From: UBA12202 sp049595035
Lineage (GTDB): Bacteria; Pseudomonadota; Alphaproteobacteria; Puniceispirillales; UBA1172
NCBI GenBank assembly: GCA_049595035.1
Contig: JBMYKD010000002.1
Location: 1 to 64,000, forward strand
Direction of reading: 5' to 3'
Length of the DNA: 64,000 bases
The notes beneath the pieces were generated by a model. The model ran no database searches. It worked only from the letters and a program-made list of their open reading frames with translations, and was not told where the DNA came from. The position numbers and the translations under genes were made by a program. Positions 8,439-17,068 of this stretch are shown in pieces; position 1 is the first letter of the stretch, and each line of letters opens with the position of its first letter.

Positions 8439-9931
8439 TGCGTATCCAGCCAGAACAGAAAGAAGCCGAGTTACTTCTAAAAAATGGCAAAACCGTTCTC
8501 TTGCATACGGAACTGGTTGCTGATCTGGAAACCCCTGTTTCCATCATGCTCAAACTGGGGATTGATCAGCCTTATCATTGTCTTCTTGAATCTGTTGAGG
8601 GGGGAAATGTCCGTGGACGATTTTCCGTTATTGCCCTTAACCCTGACCTGATCTGGACGGTGCGGGGTGACGATATCACGATAGAAGATGGTAAAGGCCA
8701 TGTGATCAGTCGGGAAAATGGTGCCGTTTTTGAATCCCTCCGCCGTTTAATGGCCAGCTCATCGGTTGAAATTCCTGATGATTTGCCGCCCATGTCGACC
8801 GGATTATTTGGCTATTTTGGCTATGAAATGATCCAGTACATGGAAAATATTACCAGCACTAATCCTGATGAATTAGGCACGCCTGATGCCTGTCTGATGC
8901 GGCCATCTGTGGTCGTTATTATTGATCGCCTGAAAGATAGCCTGCGTGTGGTGACGCCGGTGCGTCCTGACTGTCATGATGGTAATCATGAAACAGCTAT
9001 TCAAAATGGGCATGACCGGTTACAGAATATCGTAAACACCCTTAATAAGAATATCTCATCACGACAGAAACCGGAACCTCATACCCCATTGCCTGAAGTG
9101 TCAACAAATATGCCTAAATCCACCTATCTGGGCATGGTGAAAAAAGCCATTGAATATATCAAAGCAGGCGATATTTTTCAGGTGGTGCTTTCTCAACGCT
9201 TTTCTGTGCCCTTTTTCAAAAAACCATTTACGCTTTATCGATCTTTAAGGCGTTTGAATCCCTCCCCCTTTCTCATCTATTTTAATATGGGGGGATATTC
9301 ACTGGTTGGATCAAGTCCGGAAATTCTTGTTCGGCTTCGTGAAGGTAACGTCACGATCAGGCCCATTGCCGGCACCCGCCCACGGGGAAAAAGCCCTGAA
9401 GAAGACCAAAACCTTGCCGCTGATTTACTAGATGATGCCAAAGAACGCGCCGAACATCTTATGCTTCTAGACCTGGGGCGGAATGATGTGGGGCGGGTTT
9501 CACAATCAGGCACGGTTAAGGTTGTCGATCATTTTAATATCGAACGTTATAGCCATGTCATGCATATCGCATCAGAAGTGCAAGGACAGATTCGTCCTGA
9601 TCTGGATGCTGTCGATGCCTTAAAAGCTGGATTTCCGGCCGGAACCCTTACGGGAGCACCAAAAATCCGCGCCATGGAAATCATTGATGAACTGGAACCT
9701 ACACGTCGCGGCCCTTATGGCGGCGCCGCTGGCTATATCTCTGGTAATGGGGATATGGATAGCTGTATTGTCTTACGCACAGCCCTGATCAAGGATAACA
9801 TGCTTTATATTCAGGCGGGTGCCGGGGTAGTCTATGATAGTATTGATGAGAATGAATATCAGGAGTGTGTGAATAAGGCGATGGCGGTCATCCGAGCAGC
9901 TGCCGAAGCCGTTGAGATGCCAGAGGATTAA
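8438..9931 (+). CDS. trpE: Anthranilate synthase component I
   Basis: The 497-residue enzyme converts chorismate and ammonia (from TrpG) to anthranilate, the first step of tryptophan synthesis. The N-terminal half shows the SLIESV..GR.S-like stretch LLESVEGGNVRGRFSV. The C-terminal chorismate-binding domain has IFQVVLSQRFS, IRPIAGTRPRGKSPEED, LLDLGRNDVGRV, ERYSHVMHI and FPAGTLTGAPKIRAMEII. Length is right for a stand-alone TrpE, with no fused glutaminase. It overlaps ppiD by one base. The usual downstream partners trpG, trpD and trpC do not follow; the next gene is an unrelated exported protein. Confidence 0.97.
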   Translation: MRIQPEQKEAELLLKNGKTVLLHTELVADLETPVSIMLKLGIDQPYHCLLESVEGGNVRGRFSVIALNPDLIWTVRGDDITIEDGKGHVISRENGAVFESLRRLMASSSVEIPDDLPPMSTGLFGYFGYEMIQYMENITSTNPDELGTPDACLMRPSVVVIIDRLKDSLRVVTPVRPDCHDGNHETAIQNGHDRLQNIVNTLNKNISSRQKPEPHTPLPEVSTNMPKSTYLGMVKKAIEYIKAGDIFQVVLSQRFSVPFFKKPFTLYRSLRRLNPSPFLIYFNMGGYSLVGSSPEILVRLREGNVTIRPIAGTRPRGKSPEEDQNLAADLLDDAKERAEHLMLLDLGRNDVGRVSQSGTVKVVDHFNIERYSHVMHIASEVQGQIRPDLDAVDALKAGFPAGTLTGAPKIRAMEIIDELEPTRRGPYGGAAGYISGNGDMDSCIVLRTALIKDNMLYIQAGAGVVYDSIDENEYQECVNKAMAVIRAAAEAVEMPED

Positions 9932-9933
9932 TT

Positions 9934-10902
9934 GTGGGATTTGTGAGAAAATCTTTCCGGTTTTTACCAGTTTTATCAATATGTTTCAGTCTATGTTTTG
10001 TGTCAACAGGTAGTTTACAGGCACAAACGTTACCACATACTGATACAAACCAGCATGAGGATCAATCCTCTAGCCCTATTGCTATCCACCCGACGATAAA
10101 TAAAGGCCAGATAGGCGAACAACTGGCCACATGTGCCGCTTATGCCCTGATTATGGAACAGGTCAGCATAACGGATTTGGCCATTCGTGATATATGGCGA
10201 GATCGTTTCGTCACCCTAAATCAGGATCTGAAAGATCATATGGCTGTCCATTCCAATCAAACGGTTTTGGAAAAAGATGTGTTATTCATTATCAAAAGCA
10301 ATGCACAATGGCTGAATAATCATATCTTTTTCCCTGATCAGGATGGTCAGGGGGTTGTTAATCCTTCACAGGAACATTCTGTAAAACAATATGTAATATC
10401 ATTTTGCCCAACTCTTTATGACAGGATAGATTTACAGATTGCCGAAGCAAAAGGCGTTATCATTCCAAAAACATTGCTGTCCATCATGGAAAATCACAAA
10501 TGGGATCAAGGCATGATAGATGACCGAAATGCCAGTGCTGTAACCGCCGATAAGGCCGACCCTCCTAAAAATAGTAAAAGCAATAAAGCCGGTAATGATA
10601 CCAGTCTGGCAAAAGCATCACAGCAATCACAGATAGATAAAAATCAACCGGTTAAAGCAGTTGTCATCCAGATTGCCAGCTATACGAATCATGAACATGC
10701 AAAAAGAGGCATGATTCATTTTGAAGAAGCATTTTCAGACATCACACCACCGGTTATTTTGCAAATTGAAGAACCGGTGATCAATAACGGCAGCACATAT
10801 TTTCGCATATCCACCATCCCAATGATACCGCTTGACGCCAGAACCGCTTGTAACAACATGAAAAAGAAGCAAATTGGTTGTATTCTTCGCCCACTAGAAT
10901 AA
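9934..10902 (+). CDS. Exported SPOR-domain-like protein of unknown function
   Basis: The 322-residue product has an N-terminal signal peptide (basic RKSFR, then a hydrophobic stretch ending near LQAQ, residues 1-31), so it is probably periplasmic. Residues about 45-190 form a domain I do not recognise. A polar Lys/Asn/Ser-rich linker follows at about 205-245. The last 80 residues (VVIQIASYTNHEHAKRG... through CNNMKKKQIGCILRPL) have the pattern of a SPOR peptidoglycan-binding domain. The start is a GTG at 9934 with AGAGGA six bases upstream. It follows trpE by two bases where trpG would normally be expected. Its role is unknown; cell-wall binding is an inference from the C-terminus. Confidence 0.7.
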   Translation: MGFVRKSFRFLPVLSICFSLCFVSTGSLQAQTLPHTDTNQHEDQSSSPIAIHPTINKGQIGEQLATCAAYALIMEQVSITDLAIRDIWRDRFVTLNQDLKDHMAVHSNQTVLEKDVLFIIKSNAQWLNNHIFFPDQDGQGVVNPSQEHSVKQYVISFCPTLYDRIDLQIAEAKGVIIPKTLLSIMENHKWDQGMIDDRNASAVTADKADPPKNSKSNKAGNDTSLAKASQQSQIDKNQPVKAVVIQIASYTNHEHAKRGMIHFEEAFSDITPPVILQIEEPVINNGSTYFRISTIPMIPLDARTACNNMKKKQIGCILRPLE

Positions 10903-10937
10903 GATAGGATTATATTTCCTCAAGTCTGAGCTATGGC

Positions 10938-11852
10938 ATGATTATCTTTGAATGGTGGGTTATCGCCACCATTATAGCCGCATTAACGCAAACATTTCGT
11001 AGCGCTGTTCAGCGTCAGATGAAAGCTGTTCTAGGCGATGATGGCGCTAGCTATATTCGCTTTCTCTATGCCCTGCCTTTCGCGTGGTTAATGGTATTCG
11101 GTTATCAGTATTTTTCTGATATTGCCTTACCAGGAACAACCCTTAAATTCTGGATATGGGTAAATCTGGCCAGTTTGACACAGATTTTATTTACTGTTCT
11201 TTTGATCCGCATTTTTTCACAGCGGAGTTTTGCGGCTGGAACCGCATTTTCCAAAACAGAAGTATTACAGGCCGCGATACTGGAAACAATCATCCTGGGT
11301 GTAATGGTATCGCTATTAACCGGATTAGGAATTATTTTAGGTGTCATTGCTGTCATTATGCTCGCCTTTGCCAAAACAGCACTTACTCGAACTGAGATTA
11401 TTGCATCCTGCTTTTCACGAACTTCTGCAATCGGTTTAGCCAGCGGCACCTTTCTTGGACTTGCCACCGTTTGCTATAAAGCGGCGGCGGTATCACTGAT
11501 TGGTGATGATCTGTTTATGCGCGCTGTCTATACAGGTGGCATCGCAACAACCATACAGGTTATAGTCATGGGCGCGTGGATGCTTGTTTTCACCCGACCC
11601 CAATTTATTTCCTGCTTTGTTCACTGGCGGGGGTCTATCGGGGCAGGATTATTTGGCGCCATCGCAACAATCGGCTGGTTCACGGCATTCATGATGCAAA
11701 CGGTTGCATCTGTTCGTGCGGTTGGGCAAGTGGAATTACTGATCACGCTTGCTATATCTTTTTTCTGGTTTAAAGAAAAAACGAATATTATTGAAACTAT
11801 CGCCATTCTGTTATTAACCTTATCAATTGTCATGGTGTTATTAGGGTCATGA
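10938..11852 (+). CDS. DMT-superfamily (EamA-type) transporter
   Basis: The 304-residue membrane protein has about ten hydrophobic segments in two halves, the arrangement of EamA drug/metabolite transporters that export amino acids or other small metabolites. The second half ends with a helix preceded by FWFKEKTNIIETIAILLL, the common (F/W)(F)-x-E-x end of EamA repeats. It overlaps the next gene by four bases (ATGA), so the two are probably co-expressed. No substrate can be read from the sequence. Confidence 0.8.
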   Translation: MIIFEWWVIATIIAALTQTFRSAVQRQMKAVLGDDGASYIRFLYALPFAWLMVFGYQYFSDIALPGTTLKFWIWVNLASLTQILFTVLLIRIFSQRSFAAGTAFSKTEVLQAAILETIILGVMVSLLTGLGIILGVIAVIMLAFAKTALTRTEIIASCFSRTSAIGLASGTFLGLATVCYKAAAVSLIGDDLFMRAVYTGGIATTIQVIVMGAWMLVFTRPQFISCFVHWRGSIGAGLFGAIATIGWFTAFMMQTVASVRAVGQVELLITLAISFFWFKEKTNIIETIAILLLTLSIVMVLLGS

Positions 11853-13189
11853 AAAACCAGATAACAATGATACGCATTGGGCTATTATCCTTTGCGTGGC
11901 TTGCTGCCATTCTGCAAATCATATTTGGTGAACATGTTATTGCTTTCAGTAACTTTGCCGCGGTGGCTTTAGGTATCTTTTTTATTCTCATCATACCAAC
12001 ACTGAAATGGGATAGTTTGCTGATAATTTCCATGTTAGCCGGACTGGGCTGGTTATTGCTTGATGGCGAATTAAGTCAGGATCTACTATTTTCTAGCGGG
12101 CGATTTATATTAATTTTTGTTGCTCTGATATCAACAATGACATTAGCGAAAGCTACTGCCGCCACCATGCCATCTGTGCGAAGGACACAAGACAACCTCG
12201 CTCAACTGAGCCCCGAAAACTCATCATCAGGGTTACAGATTGCCGGACATGTCTTTGGCGGCATTATCAATACTGGTACCTTTGCTATCCTGTCGGCGGC
12301 TTTACCCAAAGGTAGCCACGAATATCGGAGAAAACTGGCCGCGGAAGCCGCTTTGCGTGGCATGGTAACATCTGCTGTATGGTCACCATTTTTTGTTGCC
12401 TTTGCCGTAGGCGAACGCTTTGTTGGAACAGCTAATGCCTGGCTAGCCATGGCATTCGGGTTAGGGACGGCTTTTATTTTTACCTTTATCTGTTCATTCT
12501 GGTTCAGTGCAGAGTTCAGCATCCATACCATACAGAAATCATTATCCTGTCTGCGGCCTATCGCATGGCGGGTGGTCATTGTTTTAACAAGTGTCTTAAC
12601 CTTTGCGCTGGTTTTCAATCTGACAGCCTTATCGGCGGTAGTAACGGCGATGCCGATACTGGTATTCATACAGTTTTTGCGATATCCACAAAATATCAAA
12701 ACCATCATGACATCAACACGGGACGGGCTTGCCCTAACATCTGATGATCTTATCATTATCAGCATGGCCATGGTGATAGGTTATATTGCCATTAATACAA
12801 ATGGGTTGGAACAATTAGGACTTGTCGGACCACATAGCATCTATCCGGGCTGGCTTGCCCTAATTGCAACGCCAGTTGTCATGATGCTGGCATCCATTAT
12901 CGGAATCCATCCTGTCATATCTAGTACGGTGATGCTTGCTATATTCAGCAATGGTGGGGCGGCGGTACATCCGGCACTATTGATGCAAAGCCATCTGATT
13001 GGCTGGGGTGCCGGAACCATGAGTTCCGTGGCATCACTTTCGGTTATCACTTGTGCAAGACTATATCAGGTAAAAAGCACAAAACTGGCTTCAAGCCATA
13101 ACCTGATTACGGCTTTCCTATTCGCTTTTATGGGTGGTGTGGTATTAACCCTGATCAATATGCTGATGTATTACCCATCTGTTCATTGA
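11849..13189 (+). CDS. Polytopic membrane protein, possible transporter, family not identified
   Basis: The 446-residue product consists almost entirely of hydrophobic helices (about 12), with a short polar loop near residues 105-130 and Arg/Lys at loop ends. HVFGGIINTGTFAILSAALP, LRGMVTSAVWSPFFVAFAVG and IIGIHPVISSTVMLAIF look like the re-entrant loop and discontinuous helix regions of ion-transporter superfamily carriers (for example the dicarboxylate or TRAP large-permease types). I cannot assign a known family. It overlaps the upstream DMT transporter gene by four bases, so it may share its function or expression. Its 3' end converges on the livF 3' end with a 20-base gap. Confidence 0.65.
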   Translation: MKNQITMIRIGLLSFAWLAAILQIIFGEHVIAFSNFAAVALGIFFILIIPTLKWDSLLIISMLAGLGWLLLDGELSQDLLFSSGRFILIFVALISTMTLAKATAATMPSVRRTQDNLAQLSPENSSSGLQIAGHVFGGIINTGTFAILSAALPKGSHEYRRKLAAEAALRGMVTSAVWSPFFVAFAVGERFVGTANAWLAMAFGLGTAFIFTFICSFWFSAEFSIHTIQKSLSCLRPIAWRVVIVLTSVLTFALVFNLTALSAVVTAMPILVFIQFLRYPQNIKTIMTSTRDGLALTSDDLIIISMAMVIGYIAINTNGLEQLGLVGPHSIYPGWLALIATPVVMMLASIIGIHPVISSTVMLAIFSNGGAAVHPALLMQSHLIGWGAGTMSSVASLSVITCARLYQVKSTKLASSHNLITAFLFAFMGGVVLTLINMLMYYPSVH

Positions 13190-13209
13190 TCAAGGTTACC
13201 AGACAGGCG

Positions 13210-14307
13210 TTAACCACCAAGGAATAGACGACCTACATCAGGGTTTTCAAGCAACGCATTTCCATCATCGGCTAATGCTGTTTCACCCGATACCAGAACA
13301 TAGCCAATATCAGCAAAAGCAAGCCCTTTCTTTGCGTTCTGTTCGACCATGACAATGGTTTTGCCTTCAACTTTTTGCAGGTCATTTAGAATTTCAAAGA
13401 CCATATCAATGAAGCGCGGCTCTAGCCCGATAGATGGTTCATCAACAAGCAAGACATCTGGTTCCATAACCAAAGCGCGAGAGATTTCAAGCAATCGCCT
13501 TTCGCCACCTGATAATACGCCAGCCGGTTTATGACGGCGATCAGCAAGTCGGCTATATTTATCAAATACCCGTTCCGCCGCCAATTTGGCTTCAGATGGT
13601 TTATTTTTCAAAAATCCACCCATCAAAAGGTTTTCTTCAACGGTCATTTGCGGAAAGACGGATTTATCTTGCAAAATATAAGCAATGCCCGCGGAAGATA
13701 GTTTTTCCGATGGCTTTAGTGAGGTAACATTCTTGCCGCCAATGGTGATTGACCCGGAAAAGATATTGGTAAACCCGAAAATAGAATGAAGAACGGTGGA
13801 TTTTCCCGCACCATTAGGGCCAATCAAGCACAACGCCTGTCCTTTACCTATGCGTAAAGAAAAGTCATGTAAAATTTCCATTTTACCATAACCTGCGCGC
13901 AAATCTTCGATTACAAGAAAGGGATCATTATTAGCCAGTTTATCAAGATCAGCTTTAGAGGGGCCAGTTGCGGCAATATTTGCGGCTTCCTTGGCCACCT
14001 GATCCACAGACATAACAACATCAACACCACCAGTTCCATAACCTGAAACGGCGCTTTTGCTAGTTGATTTGGCCTTTTTCACAGGTGCTTTTTTGACAGC
14101 AGCCTTTTTGACTGGCGCTTTTTTAACAGCTGTTTTCTTAACGGCTGTTTTCGCTGGGGCGGCTTTCTTAGCGGGGGCTTTCTTGGTCACTGCTTTCGAC
14201 GTCGCCGCCTTTACTGGTGCCGCCTTTTTGGCCGAAACCCTTTTGGTGGTTTTTTTAGCCGTTGATTTTTTGGCGGAAGCCTTTGTTTCCGTGGATTTGG
14301 TAGCCAT
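13210..14307 (-). CDS. livF: Branched-chain amino-acid type ABC transporter ATPase LivF with a histone H1-like N-terminal extension
   Basis: From residue about 129 this is a normal LivF ATPase, one of two ATP-hydrolysing subunits of a polar amino-acid importer. Walker A is GPNGAGKST (163-171), the signature is LSGGE (265-269), Walker B is VLLVDEP (285-291), and VEQN follows. Residues 1-85 are an unusual lysine/alanine/threonine-rich stretch with repeats of the KKAP and VKKA type, like the tail of histone H1. A short linker follows at 86-128. Typical LivF has about 235 residues; this has 365. The long start is supported because its ATG overlaps the livG stop (TAATG) and has GGAGGG just upstream. 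It is the last gene of the liv run. Confidence 0.93.
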   Translation of the reverse strand: MATKSTETKASAKKSTAKKTTKRVSAKKAAPVKAATSKAVTKKAPAKKAAPAKTAVKKTAVKKAPVKKAAVKKAPVKKAKSTSKSAVSGYGTGGVDVVMSVDQVAKEAANIAATGPSKADLDKLANNDPFLVIEDLRAGYGKMEILHDFSLRIGKGQALCLIGPNGAGKSTVLHSIFGFTNIFSGSITIGGKNVTSLKPSEKLSSAGIAYILQDKSVFPQMTVEENLLMGGFLKNKPSEAKLAAERVFDKYSRLADRRHKPAGVLSGGERRLLEISRALVMEPDVLLVDEPSIGLEPRFIDMVFEILNDLQKVEGKTIVMVEQNAKKGLAFADIGYVLVSGETALADDGNALLENPDVGRLFLGG

Positions 14308-15053
14308 TAGTGCCCTCCAAGATAGGCGTCAATCACGCGCTGGTCTTCTTGTAAATCTTCTGGTTTTCCATCAGCAAGCATACGTCCATTGGATAGGCAG
14401 TAAATATGCTCAGCCAGATTCATGATCACCCGCATATTATGTTCAATCACGCATAGGGTTATGCCAAGTTCTTCATTGGCACGGCGCAATCGATCAATCA
14501 ATCCATTAATCAATGTCGGGTTGATACCAGCTGTTGGTTCATCTAAAAGCAAAACTTTTGGCTCGTTCATCAAAGCCATGGCAAACTCAAGCAGTTTTTG
14601 CTGACCAAATGACAGGTTTCCAGAAATCAGGTTGCGTTTGGAATACAATCCCACAAACTCAAGCAGATGCTCAGCTCTGTCTTTTATTTCACCCTTTCGG
14701 TTAGCGAAAATGCCATCCTTAGCATCTTTTCGATGAGAGATGGATATCTGCATATTATCCATGCAATCCATTTTTGAATAGATGCGGGTTTGCTGGAATG
14801 TTCGCAACATACCTAATCTGGCAATGGGCCCAACCAGTAATTTTGATATTTCCTGCCCATCAAAACGGATCGACCCATTATCAATAGGATGATACCCGAC
14901 AATTGAATTAAACAATGTCGTCTTACCACATCCATTAGGCCCAATGATGCCAGTAATAGAACCCCTTTTAACAACCATGGAGATATCAACATTCGCGTGA
15001 ACACCACCATAAGACTTAGAAACATTATTAACTTCGATAATATTATCTGACAT
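14307..15053 (-). CDS. livG: Branched-chain amino-acid type ABC transporter ATPase LivG
   Basis: The 248-residue cytoplasmic ATPase pairs with LivF to power uptake. It shows Walker A GPNGCGKTT near residue 38, a LivG-type insertion, the signature LSFGQQK, Walker B VLLLDEPTAGINP, the H-loop in CVIEHNM, and a C-terminal AYLG as is common in LivG. Length is normal. It starts three bases after livM and its stop overlaps the livF start. Confidence 0.95.
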   Translation of the reverse strand: MSDNIIEVNNVSKSYGGVHANVDISMVVKRGSITGIIGPNGCGKTTLFNSIVGYHPIDNGSIRFDGQEISKLLVGPIARLGMLRTFQQTRIYSKMDCMDNMQISISHRKDAKDGIFANRKGEIKDRAEHLLEFVGLYSKRNLISGNLSFGQQKLLEFAMALMNEPKVLLLDEPTAGINPTLINGLIDRLRRANEELGITLCVIEHNMRVIMNLAEHIYCLSNGRMLADGKPEDLQEDQRVIDAYLGGH

Positions 15054-15056
15054 GTT

Positions 15057-16109
15057 TTAAGCCTCTTCTTTTGAGTCGCGTGTTGACGTATCAACAACAA
15101 TTCCAAAAAATTCCGGATACTTCCGTTGTAACCAGCCCATGATACCTTCCTGAAAATATACAATATTAATTATCAGGATCAGTCCAAGCGCCACCCATTG
15201 GAGGTTCAATAGATATGTCCAAGTGGTTTCCTTAACAACGTGGAAAAGGATCGCCCCAATAACAGGCCCCCATAAGGTGCCCTTACCCCCCAGTAATGCC
15301 ATAGCAACCATGAAAATACCAAAGGTAGGGATAGGATAAGCCACTTCTTTGTCAATAAACCCGGCCATATTGCCAGCGATGGCACCGATAAAGCCCATAA
15401 AGACAGCAGCAATACACCAGCCAATACATTTATATTTTAAGGTAGGGATACCCATGGCTTCAGCTTTATCTTCATCGTCGCGGATAGCATTAATGGCAAG
15501 CCCGAATTGCGTCGAATACATCCAGCGAAGAAGAATATGAGCCAGAATGGTCAAACCAAAACAGATCATATAGAAAAAGGTGGAACGAAACTCAATATCA
15601 CCGGGGAAAAGTGGCATTGAAATACCGGATGCGCCACCAACATAATCAATGGTAATCGTCAATTCTGCCGCTGCAATTGCCAATCCCAATGAACCAATCG
15701 CGAAATAAGGCCCTCTTAATCCGAACATGAATGTCGAAAATATCAGACAGAGTAATAATGAAACAAAGCCAGCGGCAAGAACACCCCAGAATAAGCCCAT
15801 ATAATATTCATATTCGGTGAATTCGGGCTTAATAGAACCCATAGCCGACGTATACTCACCTACCCCGCCTTCATAAAAGAAGGAAACCTGAACAATGGCC
15901 GATACATACATACCAACGCCAAAGAAGGTAATATTACCAAGGGAATTATATCCCATCTGACCGCCAAGCAAATCCCATGTTGAGGCCATGAGCACCATCA
16001 TCCACAAATACGCTATCTGAAGCGTGTATTGAGGAAAGAGTATCGGTCCAAAAATTCCTAATGCCCCAAGCAGGATATAGGGAATAATTTTTTTCTGTAT
16101 TGAACTCAT
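15057..16109 (-). CDS. livM: Branched-chain amino-acid type ABC transporter permease LivM
   Basis: The 350-residue inner-membrane permease has about ten hydrophobic segments. It carries the LivM-type features SLGNITFFGVGMY, LRGPYFAIGSLGLAIA, AIRDDEDKAEAMGIPTLKYK (the EAA-like coupling loop) and GGKGTLWGPVIGA. It forms the membrane channel with LivH. Its ATG overlaps the livH stop (ATGA) and livG follows three bases after its own stop, so translation of the set is coupled. Confidence 0.95.
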   Translation of the reverse strand: MSSIQKKIIPYILLGALGIFGPILFPQYTLQIAYLWMMVLMASTWDLLGGQMGYNSLGNITFFGVGMYVSAIVQVSFFYEGGVGEYTSAMGSIKPEFTEYEYYMGLFWGVLAAGFVSLLLCLIFSTFMFGLRGPYFAIGSLGLAIAAAELTITIDYVGGASGISMPLFPGDIEFRSTFFYMICFGLTILAHILLRWMYSTQFGLAINAIRDDEDKAEAMGIPTLKYKCIGWCIAAVFMGFIGAIAGNMAGFIDKEVAYPIPTFGIFMVAMALLGGKGTLWGPVIGAILFHVVKETTWTYLLNLQWVALGLILIINIVYFQEGIMGWLQRKYPEFFGIVVDTSTRDSKEEA

Positions 16110-17011
16110 TTCACAACCTGTCTGTTTCTTTTCATTGAAATCTGGCGAATGATCAGCACCAATAGCAAAATGCTAACCGGGGCAGCAACCTCATAAGCTG
16201 TACCAACAATCACGCCAACATATTTTTCAAACAATCCAATACCGAAACCTGCGCTGATCACTCCGGGAAGATTACCCAAACCGGCGGCAGTCACGATAGC
16301 GAATGAACGCACGGAATAGGTAATGCCATAGAAAGGTTGAATGACCCAGATAATCGATACAAGCACACCAGCCGCGCCACAAAGCGCAGCATTAAAGGCA
16401 AAGGTAAATGCATAAACCCGATCCGTATTTATCCCCAGAACACGCGCGGCACGCGGGTCTTGGGATGTGGCACGAATAGCCTGACCAAGACGGGATTTTT
16501 TCATAAATAAGATAACACCGACGGCAAGGATTGCCGCAAATACTAGCGAAATAATTTTTGATGATGGAATCGTAACCATGCCGCCAAATGCATCATAGAT
16601 AGGCAGTTCCATATCAACTGTTTGCACTTCCGGCCCGTAAATAATGTTCATGACCTGTTGCACTAGCAAAGACAAACCAAAGGTCGCCAGTAGCGACACA
16701 AACATATCCTGATCAATAATGCGCCTGATCATAATAATGTAAATAACCCAGCCAAACATGAACATGGCAACCATGACTGTTATCATAATCAATGGTAATG
16801 GAACATGCATCGCATGTAAGGAAAATGCCATATATCCGCCCATGATGACAAAATCACCCTGTGCCAGATTTTTGATATTCATCACACCCCAGACTAATGC
16901 CAGACCATATGCGCTTAACGCAAAGACAGCACCAACAAAGATACCTTCCAGAATGATTTGAACATTAATTATGGGTGCCCAGTAAAAGAGCAGTTCAAGG
17001 TTACTTAACAT
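16106..17011 (-). CDS. livH: Branched-chain amino-acid type ABC transporter permease LivH
   Basis: The 301-residue permease has about eight membrane segments and LivH motifs: GAVFALSAYGLALVWGVMNIKNLAQGD (N-terminal half), the EAA-like loop RATSQDPRAARVLGINTDRVY, and AIVTAAGLGNLPGVISAG near the C-terminus. AAGGATTT before the ATG serves as ribosome binding site and lies directly behind a hairpin that may terminate part of the transcription coming from the binding-protein gene upstream. Confidence 0.95.
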   Translation of the reverse strand: MLSNLELLFYWAPIINVQIILEGIFVGAVFALSAYGLALVWGVMNIKNLAQGDFVIMGGYMAFSLHAMHVPLPLIMITVMVAMFMFGWVIYIIMIRRIIDQDMFVSLLATFGLSLLVQQVMNIIYGPEVQTVDMELPIYDAFGGMVTIPSSKIISLVFAAILAVGVILFMKKSRLGQAIRATSQDPRAARVLGINTDRVYAFTFAFNAALCGAAGVLVSIIWVIQPFYGITYSVRSFAIVTAAGLGNLPGVISAGFGIGLFEKYVGVIVGTAYEVAAPVSILLLVLIIRQISMKRNRQVVK

Positions 17012-17020
17012 CGGAAATCC

Positions 17021-17053
17021 TTAAAAAAAGAAGGAGAGTGAACTCTCCTTCTT
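17021..17053 (-). terminator. Hairpin with T-tract between the binding-protein gene and livH
   Basis: A 12-base inverted repeat (17028-17039 with 17042-17053) is followed on the - strand by a run of seven T. It lies only ten bases before the livH start. A partial terminator here would make more periplasmic binding protein than membrane subunits from one promoter, as is known for several binding-protein operons; this use is inferred. Confidence 0.75.
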
Positions 17054-17068
17054 GAAGGTTAGAATGAT

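Noticed and set aside
12202..12771. 189-codon open frame on the - strand
   Set aside because: It lies wholly opposite the 446-residue membrane protein, which has proper membrane helices and operon coupling; the antisense frame has basic low-complexity content.
14057..14300. Repeated short units that might suggest a CRISPR or satellite array
   Set aside because: The repeats are codons for Lys/Ala in the livF N-terminus with no spacer pattern; no CRISPR array or cas gene is present in the window.
14057..14425. Open frame on the + strand opposite the livF 5' end, Phe/Ala-rich and membrane-like
   Set aside because: It is the antisense reflection of the lysine/alanine repeats of livF (AAG/GCC codons read backwards) and has no ribosome binding site.
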